Source: Haliclystus octoradiatus (Eukaryota; Cnidaria; Staurozoa; Stauromedusae; Haliclystidae). From it: 64,000 bases of DNA. Under the pieces are notes generated by a model. The model did not search any database and was not told where the DNA came from. It saw only the letters and a list, made by a program, of their open reading frames with translations. The DNA is taken from assembly GCA_916610825.1 (NCBI GenBank), contig OU744452.1:9890021-9954020 (forward strand), in the 5' to 3' direction. How positions within the stretch are numbered: position 1 is the first letter of the stretch; each line of letters starts with the position of its first letter. The position numbers and the translations under genes were made by a program. Below are positions 41,801-57,300 of this stretch, piece after piece.

Positions 41801-44800
41801 AACAACCAAGCACTGTAACTGATCAACCGACCACTGTTGCTAATAACACCACTACCAAAACATTTTCTACCTCCTCCGGTCCAACAACAACAGAGAAGCC
41901 AAGCACTGTTACTGAAGAACCAACCACTATTGCTGATAACACCACTACCGAAACACCTTCTACCTCCTCCGGTCCAACAACAACAGAGAAGCCAAGCACT
42001 ATAACTGATCAACCAAACACGATTGCTGATAACACCACTCCCGCAGCACCTTCTACTACATTAGCTCCAACAACAACAGAGAAGCCAAGCACTGTAACTG
42101 ATCAACCAACCACGATTGCTGATAACACCACTACTGAAACACCTTCCACTACAATAGCTCCAACAACAACAGAGAAGCCAAGCACTGTTACTGAAGAACC
42201 AACCACTATTGCTGATAACACCACTCCCGAAACACCTTCTACCTCCTCCGGTCCAACAACAACAGAGAAGCCAAGCACTATAACTGATCAACCAACCATG
42301 ATTGCTGATAACACCACTCCCGCAGCACCTTCTACTACATTAGCTCCAACAACAACAGAGAAGCCAAGCACTGTAACTGATCAACCAACCACGATTGCTG
42401 ATAACACCACTACTGAAACACCTTCCACTACAATAGCTCCAACAACAACAGAGAAGCCAAGCACTGTAACTGATCAACCAACCACTATTGCTGATAACAC
42501 CACTAGCGAAACACCTTCTACGTCATCAGCTCCAACAACAACAGAAAAGCCAAGCACTATTACTGATCAACCAACCACGATGTCTGATAACACCACTCCC
42601 GCAGCACCTTCTACTAAATTAGCTCCAACAACAACAGAGAAGCCAAACACTGTAACTGATCAACCAACCACGATTGCTGATAACACCGCTACTGAAACAC
42701 CTTCCACTACATTAGCTCCAACAACAACAGAGAAGCCAAGCACTGTAACTGATCAACCAACCACTATTGCTGATAACACCACTAGCGAAACACCTTCTAC
42801 GTCATCAGCTCCAACAACAACAGAAAAGCCAAGCACTATTACTGATCAACCAACCACGATTGCTGATAACACCACTACAGAAACACCATCTACCACGTAT
42901 ACTCCATCTACAACTGAAAAACCAAGTACTATAACTGATCAACCGACCATTGTTGCTGATAATACCACTACAGAAACACCTTCTACCTCCTCCGCTCCAA
43001 CAACAACAGAGAAGCCAAGCACTATTACTGATCAAACAACCACGATTGCTGATAACACCACTACCGAAACACCTTCTACCACGTATATTCCAACTACAAC
43101 CGTACAACCAAGCACTATAACTGATCAACCGACCACTGTTGCTGATAATACCACTACAGAAACACCATCTACCACTTATGTTCCCACTACAACAGAAAAG
43201 CAAAGCACTGTAACTGATCAACCGACCACCTTTGCTGACAACACCACTACCGAAACACCTTCGACTTCCTCCGCTCCAACAACAACAGAGAAGCCAAGCA
43301 CTGTTACTGATCAACCAACCACGATTGCTGATAACACCACTACAGAAACACCATCTACCACGTATGCTCCATCTACAACTGAAAAACCAAGTACTATAAC
43401 TGATCAACCGACCACTGTTGCTGATAATACCACTACAGAAACACCATCTACCACTTATGTTCCCACTACAACCGAAAATCAAAGCACTGTAACTGATCAA
43501 CCAACTACCTTTGCTGACAACACCACTACCGAAACACCTTCTACCACGTATATTCCAACTACAGCCGAACAACCAAGCACTGTAACTGATCAACCAACCA
43601 CTATTGCTGATAACACCACTAGCGAAACACCTTCTACGTCATCAGCTCCAACAACAACAGAAAAGCCAAGCACTATTACTGATCAACCAACCACGATTGC
43701 TGATAACACCACTACAGAAACACCTTCTACTACATTAGCTCCAACAACAACAGAAAAGCCAAGCACTATTACTGATCAACCAACCACGATTGCTGATAAC
43801 ACCACTACAGAAACACCATCTACCACGTATGCTCCATCTACAACAGAAAAGCCAAGCACTATTACTGATCAACCAACCACGATTGCTGATAACACCACTA
43901 CAGAAACACCTTCTACTACATTAGCTCCAACAACAAAAGAGAAGTCAAGCACTATTACTGATCAACCAACCACTATTGCTGATAACACCACTAGCGAAAC
44001 ACCTTCTACCTCATCAGCTCCAACAACAACAGAGAAGCCAAGCACTGTTACTGATCAACCATCCACTATTGCTGATAACACTACTACAGAAACACCATCT
44101 ACCACGTATGTTCCAAATACAACCGAAAATCCAAGCACTATATCTGATCAGCCAACCACTATTGCTGATAACACCACTACCGAAACACCTTCTACCTCAT
44201 CAGCTCCAACAACAACAGAAAAGCCAAGCACTATAACTGATCAACCAACCACTGTTGCTGATAACACCACTACAGAAACACCATCTACCACTTATGTTCC
44301 CACTACAACCGAAAATCAAAGCACTGTAACTGATCAACCAACTACCTTTGCTGACAACACCACTACCGAAACACCTTCTACCACGTATATTCCAACTACA
44401 GCCGAACAACCAAGCACTGTAACTGATCAACCAACCACTATTGCTGATAACACCACTAGCGAAACACCTTCTACGTCATCAGCTCCAACAACAACAGAAA
44501 AGCCAAGCACTATTACTGATCAACCAACCACGATTGCTGATAACACCACTACAGAAACACCTTCTACTACATTAGCTCCAACAACAACAGAAAAGCCAAG
44601 CACTATTACTGATCAACCAACCACGATTGCTGATAACACCACTACAGAAACACCATCTACCACGTATGCTCCATCTACAACAGAAAAGCCAAGCACTATT
44701 ACTGATCAACCAACCACGATTGCTGATAACACCACTACAGAAACACCTTCTACTACATTAGCTCCAACAACAAAAGAGAAGTCAAGCACTATTACTGATC

Positions 44801-45370
44801 AACCAACCACTATTGCTGATAACACCACTAGCGAAACACCTTCTACCTCATCAGCTCCAACAACAACAGAGAAGCCAAGCACTGTTACTGATCAACCAAC
44901 CACTATTGCTGATAACACTACTACAGAAACACCATCTACCACGTATGTTCCAAATACAACCGAAAATCCAAGCACTATATCTGATCAGCCAACCACTATT
45001 GCTGATAACACCACTACCGAAACACCTTCTACCTCATCAGCTCCAACAACAACAGAAAAGCCAAGCACTATAACTGATCAACCAACCACTGTTGCTGATA
45101 ACACCACTACAGAAACACCATCTACTACATTAGCTCCAACAACAACAGAGAAGCCAAGCACTGTTTCTGATCAACCAACCACGATTGCTGATAACACCGC
45201 TACTGAAACACCTTCTACTACATTAGCTCCAACAACAACAGAGAAGCCAAGCACTGTAACTGATCAACCAACCACTATTGCTGATAACACCACTAGCGAA
45301 ACACCTTCTACGTCATCAGCTCCATCAACAACAGAAAAGCCAAGCACTATTACTGATCAACCAACCACGA
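38650..45370 (+). repeat. Large segmental duplication, right copy (offset 11,406 bp)
   Basis: This is the partner of 27.2-33.97 kb. It is intact at about 39950, where the left copy has the 5-bp deletion, but it carries the nonsense codon at 38806, where the left copy (27400) is intact. The right edge is at about 45370, where the left copy switches to the TSSTMYAP block and this copy continues with TYAPSTTEK units. Confidence 0.85.
38806..38808 (+). other. Nonsense mutation TAT to TAA in a TYAP linker
   Basis: The usual sequence accacgtatgctcca (Thr-Thr-Tyr-Ala-Pro) reads accacgtaagctcca here, turning Tyr into a stop by one substitution at 38808. The frame on both sides is the repeat frame. 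The paralogous units near 18791 and 27400 keep TAT, so the change is private to this copy. Confidence 0.95.
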
Positions 45371-48300
45371 TTGCTGATAACACCACTACAGAAACACCAT
45401 CTACCACGTATGCTCCATCTACAACAGAAAAGCCAAGCACTATTACTGATCAACCAACCACGATTGCTGATAACACCACTACAGAAACACCTTCTACTAC
45501 ATTAGCTCCAACAACAAAAGAGAAGTCAAGCACTATTACTGATCAACCAACCACTATTGCTGATAACACCACTAGCGAAACACCTTCTACCTCATCAGCT
45601 CCAACAACAACAGAGAAGCCAAGCACTGTTACTGATCAACCATCCACTATTGCTGATAACACTACTACAGAAACACCATCTACCACGTATGTTCCAAATA
45701 CAACCGAAAATCCAAGCACTATATCTGATCAGCCAACCACTATTGCTGATAACACCACTACCGAAACACCTTCTACCTCATCAGCTCCAACAACAACAGA
45801 AAAGCCAAGCACTATAACTGATCAACCAACCACTGTTGCTGATAACACCACTACAGAAACACCATCTACTACATTAGCTCCAACAACAACAGAGAAGCCA
45901 AGCACTGTTTCTGATCAACCATCCACGATTGCTGATAACACCACTACAGAAACATCTTCTACCACTTCATCTCCAACAACAACAGAAAAACCAAGCACTA
46001 TTACTGATCAACCAACCACCATTTCTGATAACACCACTACCAGAACACCTTCTACCTCCTCCGCTCCAACAACATCAGAGAAGCCAAGCACTGTTACTGA
46101 AGAACCAACCACTATTGCTGATAACACCAATACCGAAACACCTTCTACCTCCTCCGCTCCAACAACAACAGAGAAGCCAAGCACTGTTACTGATCAACCA
46201 ACCACTATTGCTGATAACACCACTAGCGAAACTCCATCTACCTCATCAGCTCCAACAACAACAGAAAAGCCAAGCACTATAACTGATCAACCAACCACCT
46301 CTGCTGACAACACCACTACAGAAACACCTTCTACTACATTAGCTCCAACAACAACAGAGAAGCCAAGCACTGTAACTGATCAACCAACCACTATTGCTGA
46401 TAACACTACTACAGAAACAACATCTACCACGTATGTTCCAAATACAACCGAAAATCCAAGCACTATAACTGATCAGCCAACCACTACTCCTGATAACACC
46501 ACTAGCGAAACACCTTCTACCTCATCAGCTCCAACAACAACAGAAAAGCCAAGCACTATAACTGATCAACCAACCACGATTGCTGATAACACCACTACAG
46601 AAACACCTTCTACTACATTAGCTCCAACAACAAAAGAGAAGCCAAGTACTATTACTGATCAACCAACCACTATTGCTGATAACACCACTAGCGAAACACC
46701 TTCTACCTCATCAGCTCCAACAACAACAGAAAAGCCAAGCACTATAACTGATCAACCGACCACTGTTGCTGATAACACCACTACAGAAACACCATCTACT
46801 ACATTAGCTCCAACAACAACAGAGAAGCCAAGCACTGTAACTGATCAACCAACCACGATTGCTGATAACACCACTACAGAAACACCATCTACCACGTATG
46901 CTCCATCAACAACTGAAAAACCAAGTACTATAACTGATCAACCGACCACTGTTGCTGATAATACCACTACAGAAACACCATCTACCACTTATGTTCCCAC
47001 TACAACCGAAAATCAAAGCACTGTAACTGATCAACCAACTACCTTTGCTGACAACACCACTACCGAAACACCTTCTACCACGTATATTCCAACTACAGCT
47101 GAACAACCAAGCACTGTAACTGATCAACCAACCACTATTGCTGATAACACCACTAGCGAAACACCTTCTACGTCATCAGCTCCAACAACAACAGAAAAGC
47201 CAAGCACTATTACTGATCAACCAACCACGATTGCTGATAACACCACTACAGAAACACCTTCTACTACATTAGCTCCAACAACAACAGAAAAGCCAAGCAC
47301 TATTACTGATCAACCAACCACGATTGCTGATAACACCACTACAGAAACACCATCTACCACGTATGCTCCATCTACAACAGAAAAGCCAAGCACTATTACT
47401 GATCAACCAACCACGATTGCTGATAACACCACTACAGAAACACCTTCTACTACATTAGCTCCAACAACAAAAGAGAAGTCAAGCACTATTACTGATCAAC
47501 CAACCACTATTGCTGATAACACCACTAGCGAAACACCTTCTACCTCATCAGCTCCAACAACAACAGAGAAGCCAAGCACTGTTACTGATCAACCATCCAC
47601 TATTGCTGATAACACTACTACAGAAACACCATCTACCACGTATGTTCCAAATACAACCGAAAATCCAAGCACTATATCTGATCAGCCAACCACTATTGCT
47701 GATAACACCACTACCGAAACACCTTCTACCTCATCAGCTCCAACAACAACAGAAAAGCCAAGCACTATAACTGATCAACCAACCACTGTTGCTGATAACA
47801 CCACTACAGAAACACCATCTACTACATTAGCTCCAACAACAACAGAGAAGCCAAGCACTGTTTCTGATCAACCAACCACGATTGCTGATAACACCGCTAC
47901 TGAAACACCTTCTACTACATTAGCTCCAACAACAACAGAGAAGCCAAGCACTGTAACTGATCAACCAACCACTATTGCTGATAACACCACTAGCGAAACA
48001 CCTTCTACGTCATCAGCTCCATCAACAACAGAAAAGCCAAGCACTATTACTGATCAACTTACCACGATTGCTGATAACACCACTACAGAAACACCATCTA
48101 CCACGTATGCTCCATCTACAACAGAAAAGCCAAGCACTATTACTGATCAACCAACCACGATTGCTGATAACACCACTACAGAAACACCTTCTACTACATT
48201 AGCTCCAACAACAAAAGAGAAGTCAAGCACTATTACTGATCAACCAACCACTATTGCTGATAACACCACTAGCGAAACACCTTCTACCTCATCAGCTCCA

Positions 48301-51300
48301 ACAACAACAGAGAAGCCAAGCACTGTTACTGATCAACCATCCACTATTGCTGATAACACTACTACAGAAACACCATCTACCACGTATGTTCCAAATACAA
48401 CCGAAAATCCAAGCACTATATCTGATCAGCCAACCACTATTGCTGATAACACCACTACCGAAACACCTTCTACCTCATCAGCTCCAACAACAACAGAAAA
48501 GCCAAGCACTATAACTGATCAACCAACCACTGTTGCTGATAACACCACTACAGAAACACCATCTACTACATTAGCTCCAACAACAACAGAGAAGCCAAGC
48601 ACTGTTTCTGATCAACCATCCACGATTGCTGATAACACCACTACAGAAACATCTTCTACCACTTCATCTCCAACAACAACAGAAAAACCAAGCACTATTA
48701 CTGATCAACCAACCACCATTTCTGATAACACCACAACCAGAACACCTTCTACCTCCTCCGCTCCAACAACATCAGAGAAGCCAAGCACTGTTACTGAAGA
48801 ACCAACCACTATTGCTGATAACACCAATACCGAAACACCTTCTACCTCCTCCGCTCCAACAACAACAGAGAAGCCAAGCACTGTTACTGATCAACCAACC
48901 ACTATTGCTGATAACACCACTACAGAAACACCTTCTACTACATTAGCTCCAACAACAACAGAGAAGCCAAGCACTTTAACTGATCAACCAACCACTATTG
49001 CTGATAACACTACTACAGAAACAACATCTACCACGTATGTTCCAAATACAACCGAAAATCCAAGCACTATAACTGATCAGCCAACCACTACTCCTGATAA
49101 CACCACTAGCGAAACACCTTCTACCTCATCAGCTCCAACAACAACAGAAAAGCCAAGCACTATAACTGATCAACCAACCACGATTGCTGATAACACCACT
49201 ACAGAAACACCTTCTACTACATTAGCTCCAACAACAAAAGAGAAGCCAAGTACTATTACTGATCAACCAACCATTGTTGCTGATAACACCACTACCGAAA
49301 CACCTTCTACCACGTATATTCCAACTACAACCAAACAACCAAGCACTGTAACTGATCAACCAACCACGATTGCTGATAACACCACTACAGAAACACCTTC
49401 TACTACATTAGCTCCAACAACAACAGAGAAGCCAAGCACTTTAACTGATCAACCAACCACTATTGCTGATAACACTACTACAGAAACAACATCTACCACG
49501 TATGTTCCAAATACAACCGAAAATCCAAGCACTATAACTGATCAGCCAACCACTACTCCTGATAACACCACTAGCGAAACACCTTCTACCTCATCAGCTC
49601 CAACAACAACAGAAAAGCCAAGCACTATAACTGATCAACCGACCACTGTTGCTGATAACACCATTACAGAAACACCATCTACTACATTAGCTCCAACAAC
49701 AACAGAGAAGCCAAGCACTGTAACTGATCAACCAACCACGATTGCTGATAACACCACTACAGAAACACCATCTACCACGTATGCTCCATCAACAACTGAA
49801 AAACCAAGTACTATAACTGATCAACCGACCACTGTTGCTGATAATACCACTACAGAAACACCATCTACCACTTATGTTCCAACTACAACTGAAAAGCAAA
49901 GCACTGTAACTGATCAACCAACTACCTTTGCTGAAAACACCACTACCGAAACACCTTCTACCACGTATATTCCAACTACAACCGAACAACCAAGCACTGT
50001 AACTGATCAACCAACCACTATTGCTGATAACACCACTAGCGAAACACCTTCTACGTCATCAGCTCCAACAGCAACAGAAAAGCCAAGTACTATTACTGAT
50101 CAACCAACCACTGTTGCTGATAACACCACTACCAAAACACCTTCTACCACGTATATTCCAACTACAACCGAACAACCAAGCACTGTAACTGATCAACCGA
50201 CCACTGTTGCTAATAACACCACTACCAAAACACATTCTACCTCCTCCGGTCCAACAACAACAGAGAAGCCAAGCACTGTTACTGAAGAACCAACCACTAT
50301 TGCTGATAACACCACTACCGAAACACCTTCTACCTCCTCCGCTTCAACAACAACAGAGAAGCCAAGCACTGTTACTGATCAACCAACCACTATTGCTGAT
50401 AACACCACTAGCGAAACACCTTCTACCTCATCAGCTCCAACAACAACAGAAAAGCCAAGCACTGTAACTGATCAACCGACCACTGTTGCTAATAACACCA
50501 CTACCAAAACACCTTCTACCTCCTCCGGTCCAATAACAACAGAGAAGCCAAGCAATGTTACTGAAGAACCAACCACTATTGCTGATAACACCACTACCGA
50601 AACACCTTCTACCTCCTCCGCTCCAACAACAACAGAGAAGCCAAGCACTGTTACTGATCAACCAACCACTATTGCTGATAACACCACTAGCGGAACACCT
50701 TCTACGTCATCAGCTCCAACAACAACAGAAAAGCCAAGCACTATTACTGATCAACCAACCACGATTGCTGATAACACCACTACAAAAACACCTTCTACTA
50801 CATTAGCTCCAACAACAAAAGAGAAGCCAAGCACTATTACTGATCAACCAACCACTATTGCTGATAACACCACTAGCGAAACACCTTCTACCTCATCAGC
50901 TCCAACAGCAACAGAAAAGCCAAGCACTATAACTGATCAACCGACCACTGTTGCTGATAGCACCACTACAGAAACACCATCTACTACATTAGCTCCAACA
51001 AAAACAGAGAAGCCAAGCACTGTTTTTGATCAACCAACCACGATTGCTGATAACACCACTACAGAAACATCTTCTACCATTTCAGCTCCAACAACAACAG
51101 AAAAACCCAGTACCGTAACTGATCAACCAACCACTGTTGCTGATAACACCACTACCAAAACACCTTCTACCACGTATATTCCAACCACAACCGAACAACC
51201 AAGCACTGTAACTGATCAACCGACCACTGTTCCTAATAACACCACTACCAAAACACCTTCTACCTCCTCCGGTCCAACAACAACAGAGAAGCCAAGCACT

Positions 51301-54300
51301 GTTACTGAAGAACCAACCACTATTGCTGATAACACCACTACCGAAACTCCTTCTACTTCCTCCGGTCCAACAACAACAGAGAAGCCAAGCACTATAACTG
51401 ATCAACCAACCACGATTGCTGATAACACCACTCCCGCAGCACCTTTTACTACATTAGCTCCAACAACAACAGAGAAGCCAAGCACTGTAACTGATCAACC
51501 AACCACGATTGCTGATAACACCGCTACTGAAACACCTTCTACTACATTAGCTCCAACAACAACAGAGAAGCCAAGCACTGTAACTGATCAACCAACCACT
51601 ATTGCTGATAACACCACTAGCGAAACACCTTCTACGTCATCAGCTCCATCAACAACAGAAAAGCCAAGCACTATTACTGATCAACCAACCACGATTGCTG
51701 ATAACACCACTACAGAAACACCATCTACCACGTATGCTCCATCTACAACAGAAAAGCCAAGCACTATTACTGATCAACCAACCACGATTGCTGATAACAC
51801 AACTACAGAAACACCTTCTACTACATTAGCTCCAACAACAAAAGAGAAGTCAAGCACTATTACTGATCAACCAACCACTATTGCTGATAACACCACTAGC
51901 GAAACACCTTCTACCTCATCAGCTCCAACAACAACAGAGAAGCCAAGCACTGTTACTGATCAACCAACCACTATTGCTGATAACACTACTACAGAAACAC
52001 CATCTACCACGTATGTTCCAAATACAACCGAAAATCCAAGCACTATATCTGATCAGCCAACCACTATTGCTGATAACACCACTACCGAAACACCTTCTAC
52101 CTCATCAGCTCCAACAACAACAGAAAAGCCAAGCACTATAACTGATCAACCGACCACTGTTGCTGATAACACCACTACAGAAACACTATCTACTACATTA
52201 GCTCCAACAACAACAGAGAAGCCAAGCACTGTTTCTGATCAACCATCCACGATTGCTGATAACACCACTACAGAAACATCTTCTACCACTTCAGCTCCAA
52301 CAACAACAGAAAAACCAAGCACTATTACTGATCAACCAACCACCATTTCTGATAACACCACTACCAAAACACCTTCTACCTCCTCCGCTCCAACAACATC
52401 AGAGAAGCCAAGCACTGTTACTGAAGAACCAACCACTATTGCTGATAACACCAATACCGAAACACCTTCTACCTCCTCCGCTCCAACAACAACAGAGAGG
52501 CCAAGCACTGTTACTGATCAACCAACCACTATTGCTGATAACACTACTACAGAAACACCATCTACCACGTATGTTCCAACTACAACCGAAAATCCAAGCA
52601 CTATATCTGATCAGCCAACCACTATTGCTGATAACACCACTAGCGAAACACCTTCTACCTCATCAGCTCCAACAAGAACAGAAAAGCCAAGCACTATAAC
52701 TGATCAACCGACCACTGTTGCTGATAACACCACTACAGAAACACCATCTACTACATTAGCTCCAACAACAACAGAGAAGCCAAGCACTGTTTCTGATCAA
52801 CCAACCACGATTGCTGATAAAACCACTACAGAAACATCTTCTACCACTTCAGCTCCAACAACAACAGAAAAACCAAGCACGGTAACTGATCAACCAACCA
52901 CTGTTGCTGATAACACCACTACCAAAACACCTTCTACCACGTATATTCCAACTACAACCGAACAACCAAGCACTGTAACTGATCAACCGACCACTGTTGC
53001 TAATAACACCACTACCAAAACACCTTCTACCTCCTCCGGACCAACAACAACAGAGAAGCCAAGCACTGTTACTGAAGAACCAACCACTATTGCTGATAAC
53101 ACCACTACCGAAACACCTTCTACCTCCTCCGCTCCAACAACAACAGAGAAGCCAAGCACTGTTACTGATCAACCAACCACTATTGCTGATAACACCACTA
53201 GTGAAACTCCTTCTACCTCATCAGCTCCAACAACAACAGAAAAGCCAAGCACTATAACTGATCAACCAACCACCTCTGCTGACAACACCACTACAGAAAC
53301 ACCTTCTACTACATTAGCTCCAACAACAACAGAGAAGCCAAGAACTGTAACTGATCAACCAACCACTATTGCTGATAACACTACTACAGAAACAACATCT
53401 ACCACGTATGTTCCAAATACAACCGAAAATCCAAGCACTATAACTGATCAGCCAACCACTACTCCTGATAACACCACTAGCGAAACACCTTCTACCTCAT
53501 CAGCTCCAACAACAACAGAAAAGCCAAGCACTATAACTGATCAACCAACCACGATTGCTGATAACACCACTACAGAAACACCTTCTACTACATTAGCTCC
53601 AACAACAAAAGAGAAGCCAAGCACTATTACTGATCAACCAACCACTATTGCTGATAACACCACTAGCGAAACACCTTCTACCTCATCAGCTCCAACAACA
53701 ACAGAAAAGCCAAGCACTATAACTGATCAACCGACCACTGTTGCTGATAACACCACTACAGAAACACCATCTACTACATTAGCTCCAACAACAACAGAGA
53801 AGCCAAGCACTGTTTCTGATCAACCAACCACGATTGCTGATAACACCACTACAGAAACATCTTCTACCACTTCAGCTCCAACAACAACAGAAAAATCAAG
53901 CACTATTACTGATCAACCAACCACTATTTCTGATAACACCACTACCAAAACACCTTCTACCTCCTCCGATCCAACAACAAAAGAGAAGCCAAGCACTGTT
54001 ACTGATCAACCAACCACTATTGCTGATAACACTACTACAGAAACACCATCTACCACGTATGCTCCAACTACAACCGAAAATCCAAGTACTATATCTGATC
54101 AGCCAACCACTATTGCTGATAACACCACTAGCGAAACACCTTCTACCTCATCAGCTCCAACAACAACAGAAAAGCCAAGCACTATAACTGATCAACCGAC
54201 CACTGTTGCTGATAACACCACTACCAAAACACCTTCTACCACGTATATTCCAACTACAACCGAACAACCAAGCACTGTAACTGATCAACCGACGACTGTT

Positions 54301-57300
54301 GCTAATAACACCACTACCAAAACACCTTCTACCTCCTCCGGTCCAACAACAACAGAGAAGCCAAGCACTGTTACTGAAGAACCAACCACTATTGCTGATA
54401 ACACCACTACCGAAACACCTTCTACCTCCTCCGCTCCAACAACAACAGAGAAGCCAAGCACTGTTACTGATCAACCAACCACGATTGCTGATAACACCAC
54501 TCCCGCAGCACCTTTTACTACATTAGCTCCAACAACAACAGAGAAGCCAAGCACTGTAACTGATCAACCAACCACGATTGCTGATAACACCGCTACTGAA
54601 ACACCTTCTACTACATTAGCTCCAACAACAACAGAGAAGCCAAGCACTGTAACTGATCAACCAACCACTATTGCTGATAACACCACTAGCGAAACACCTT
54701 CTACGTCATCAGCTCCATCAACAACAGAAAAGCCAAGCACTATTACTGATCAACCAACCACGATTGCTGATAACACCACTACAGAAACACCATCTACCAC
54801 GTATGCTCCATCTACAACAGAAAAGCCAAGCACTATTACTGATCAACCAACCACGATTGCTGATAACACAACTACAGAAACACCTTCTACTACATTAGCT
54901 CCAACAACAAAAGAGAAGTCAAGCACTATTACTGATCAACCAACCACTATTGCTGATAACACCACTAGCGAAACACCTTCTACCTCATCAGCTCCAACAA
55001 CAACAGAGAAGCCAAGCACTGTTACTGATCAACCAACCACTATTGCTGATAACACTACTACAGAAACACCATCTACCACGTATGTTCCAAATACAACCGA
55101 AAATCCAAGCACTATATCTGATCAGCCAACCACTATTGCTGATAACACCACTACCGAAACACCTTCTACCTCATCAGCTCCAACAACAACAGAAAAGCCA
55201 AGCACTATAACTGATCAACCGACCACTGTTGCTGATAACACCACTACAGAAACACTATCTACTACATTAGCTCCAACAACAACAGAGAAGCCAAGCACTG
55301 TTTCTGATCAACCATCCACGATTGCTGATAACACCACTACAGAAACATCTTCTACCACTTCAGCTCCAACAACAACAGAAAAACCAAGCACTATTACTGA
55401 TCAACCAACCACCATTTCTGATAACACCACTACCAAAACACCTTCTACCTCCTCCGCTCCAACAACATCAGAGAAGCCAAGCACTGTTACTGAAGAACCA
55501 ACCACTATTGCTGATAACACCAATACCGAAACACCTTCTACCTCCTCCGCTCCAACAACAACAGAGAGGCCAAGCACTGTTACTGATCAACCAACCACTA
55601 TTGCTGATAACACTACTACAGAAACACCATCTACCACGTATGTTCCAACTACAACCGAAAATCCAAGCACTATATCTGATCAGCCAACCACTATTGCTGA
55701 TAACACCACTAGCGAAACACCTTCTACCTCATCAGCTCCAACAAGAACAGAAAAGCCAAGCACTATAACTGATCAACCGACCACTGTTGCTGATAACACC
55801 ACTACAGAAACACCATCTACTACATTAGCTCCAACAACAACAGAGAAGCCAAGCACTGTTTCTGATCAACCAACCACGATTGCTGATAAAACCACTACAG
55901 AAACATCTTCTACCACTTCAGCTCCAACAACAACAGAAAAACCAAGCACCGTAACTGATCAACCAACCACTGTTGCTGATAACACCACTACCAAAACACC
56001 TTCTACCTCCTCCGATCCAACAACAAAAGAGAAGCCAAGCACTGTTACTGATCAACCAACCACTATTGCTGATAACACTACTACAGAAACACCATCTACC
56101 ACGTATGCTCCAACTACAACCGAAAATCCAAGTACTATATCTGATCAGCCAACCACTATTGCTGATAACACCACTAGCGAAACACCTTCTACCTCATCAG
56201 CTCCAACAACAACAGAAAAGCCAAGCACTATAACTGATCAACCGACCACTGTTGCTGATAACACCACTACCAAAACACCTTCTACCACGTATATTCCAAC
56301 TACAACCGAACAACCAAGCACTGTAACTGATCAACCGACGACTGTTGCTAATAACACCACTACCAAAACACCTTCTACCTCCTCCGGTCCAACAACAACA
56401 GAGAAGCCAAGCACTGTTACTGAAGAACCAACCACTATTGCTGATAACACCACTACCGAAACACCTTCTACCTCCTCCGCTCCAACAACAACAGAGAAGC
56501 CAAGCACTGCTACTGATCAACCAACCACGATTGCTGATAACACCACTCCCGCAGCACCTTTTACTACATTAGCTCCAACAACAACAGAGAAGCCAAGCAC
56601 TGTAACTGATCAACCAACCACGATTGCTGATAACACCGCTACTGAAACACCTTCTACTACATTAGCTCCAACAACAACAGAGAAGCCAAGCACTGTAACT
56701 GATCAACCAACCACTATTGCTGATAACACCACTAGCGAAACACCTTCTACGTCATCAGCTCCATCAACAACAGAAAAGCCAAGCACTATTACTGATCAAC
56801 CAACCACGATTGCTGATAACACCACTACAGAAACACCATCTACCACGTATGCTCCATCTACAACAGAAAAGCCAAGCACTATTACTGATCAACCAACCAC
56901 GATTGCTGATAACACAACTACAGAAACACTTTCTACTACATTAGCTCCAACAACAAAAGAGAAGTCAAGCACTATTACTGATCAACCAACCACTATTGCT
57001 GATAACACCACTAGCGAAACACCTTCTACCTCATCAGCTCCAACAACAACAGAGAAGCCAAGCACTGTTACTGATCAACCAACCACTATTGCTGATAACA
57101 CTACTACAGAAACACCATCTACCACGTATGTTCCAAATACAACCGAAAATCCAAGCACTATATCTGATCAGCCAACCACTATTGCTGATAACACCACTAC
57201 CGAAACACCTTCTACCTCATCAGCTCCAACAACAACAGAAAAGCCAAGCACTATAACTGATCAACCGACCACTGTTGCTGATAACACCACTACAGAAACA

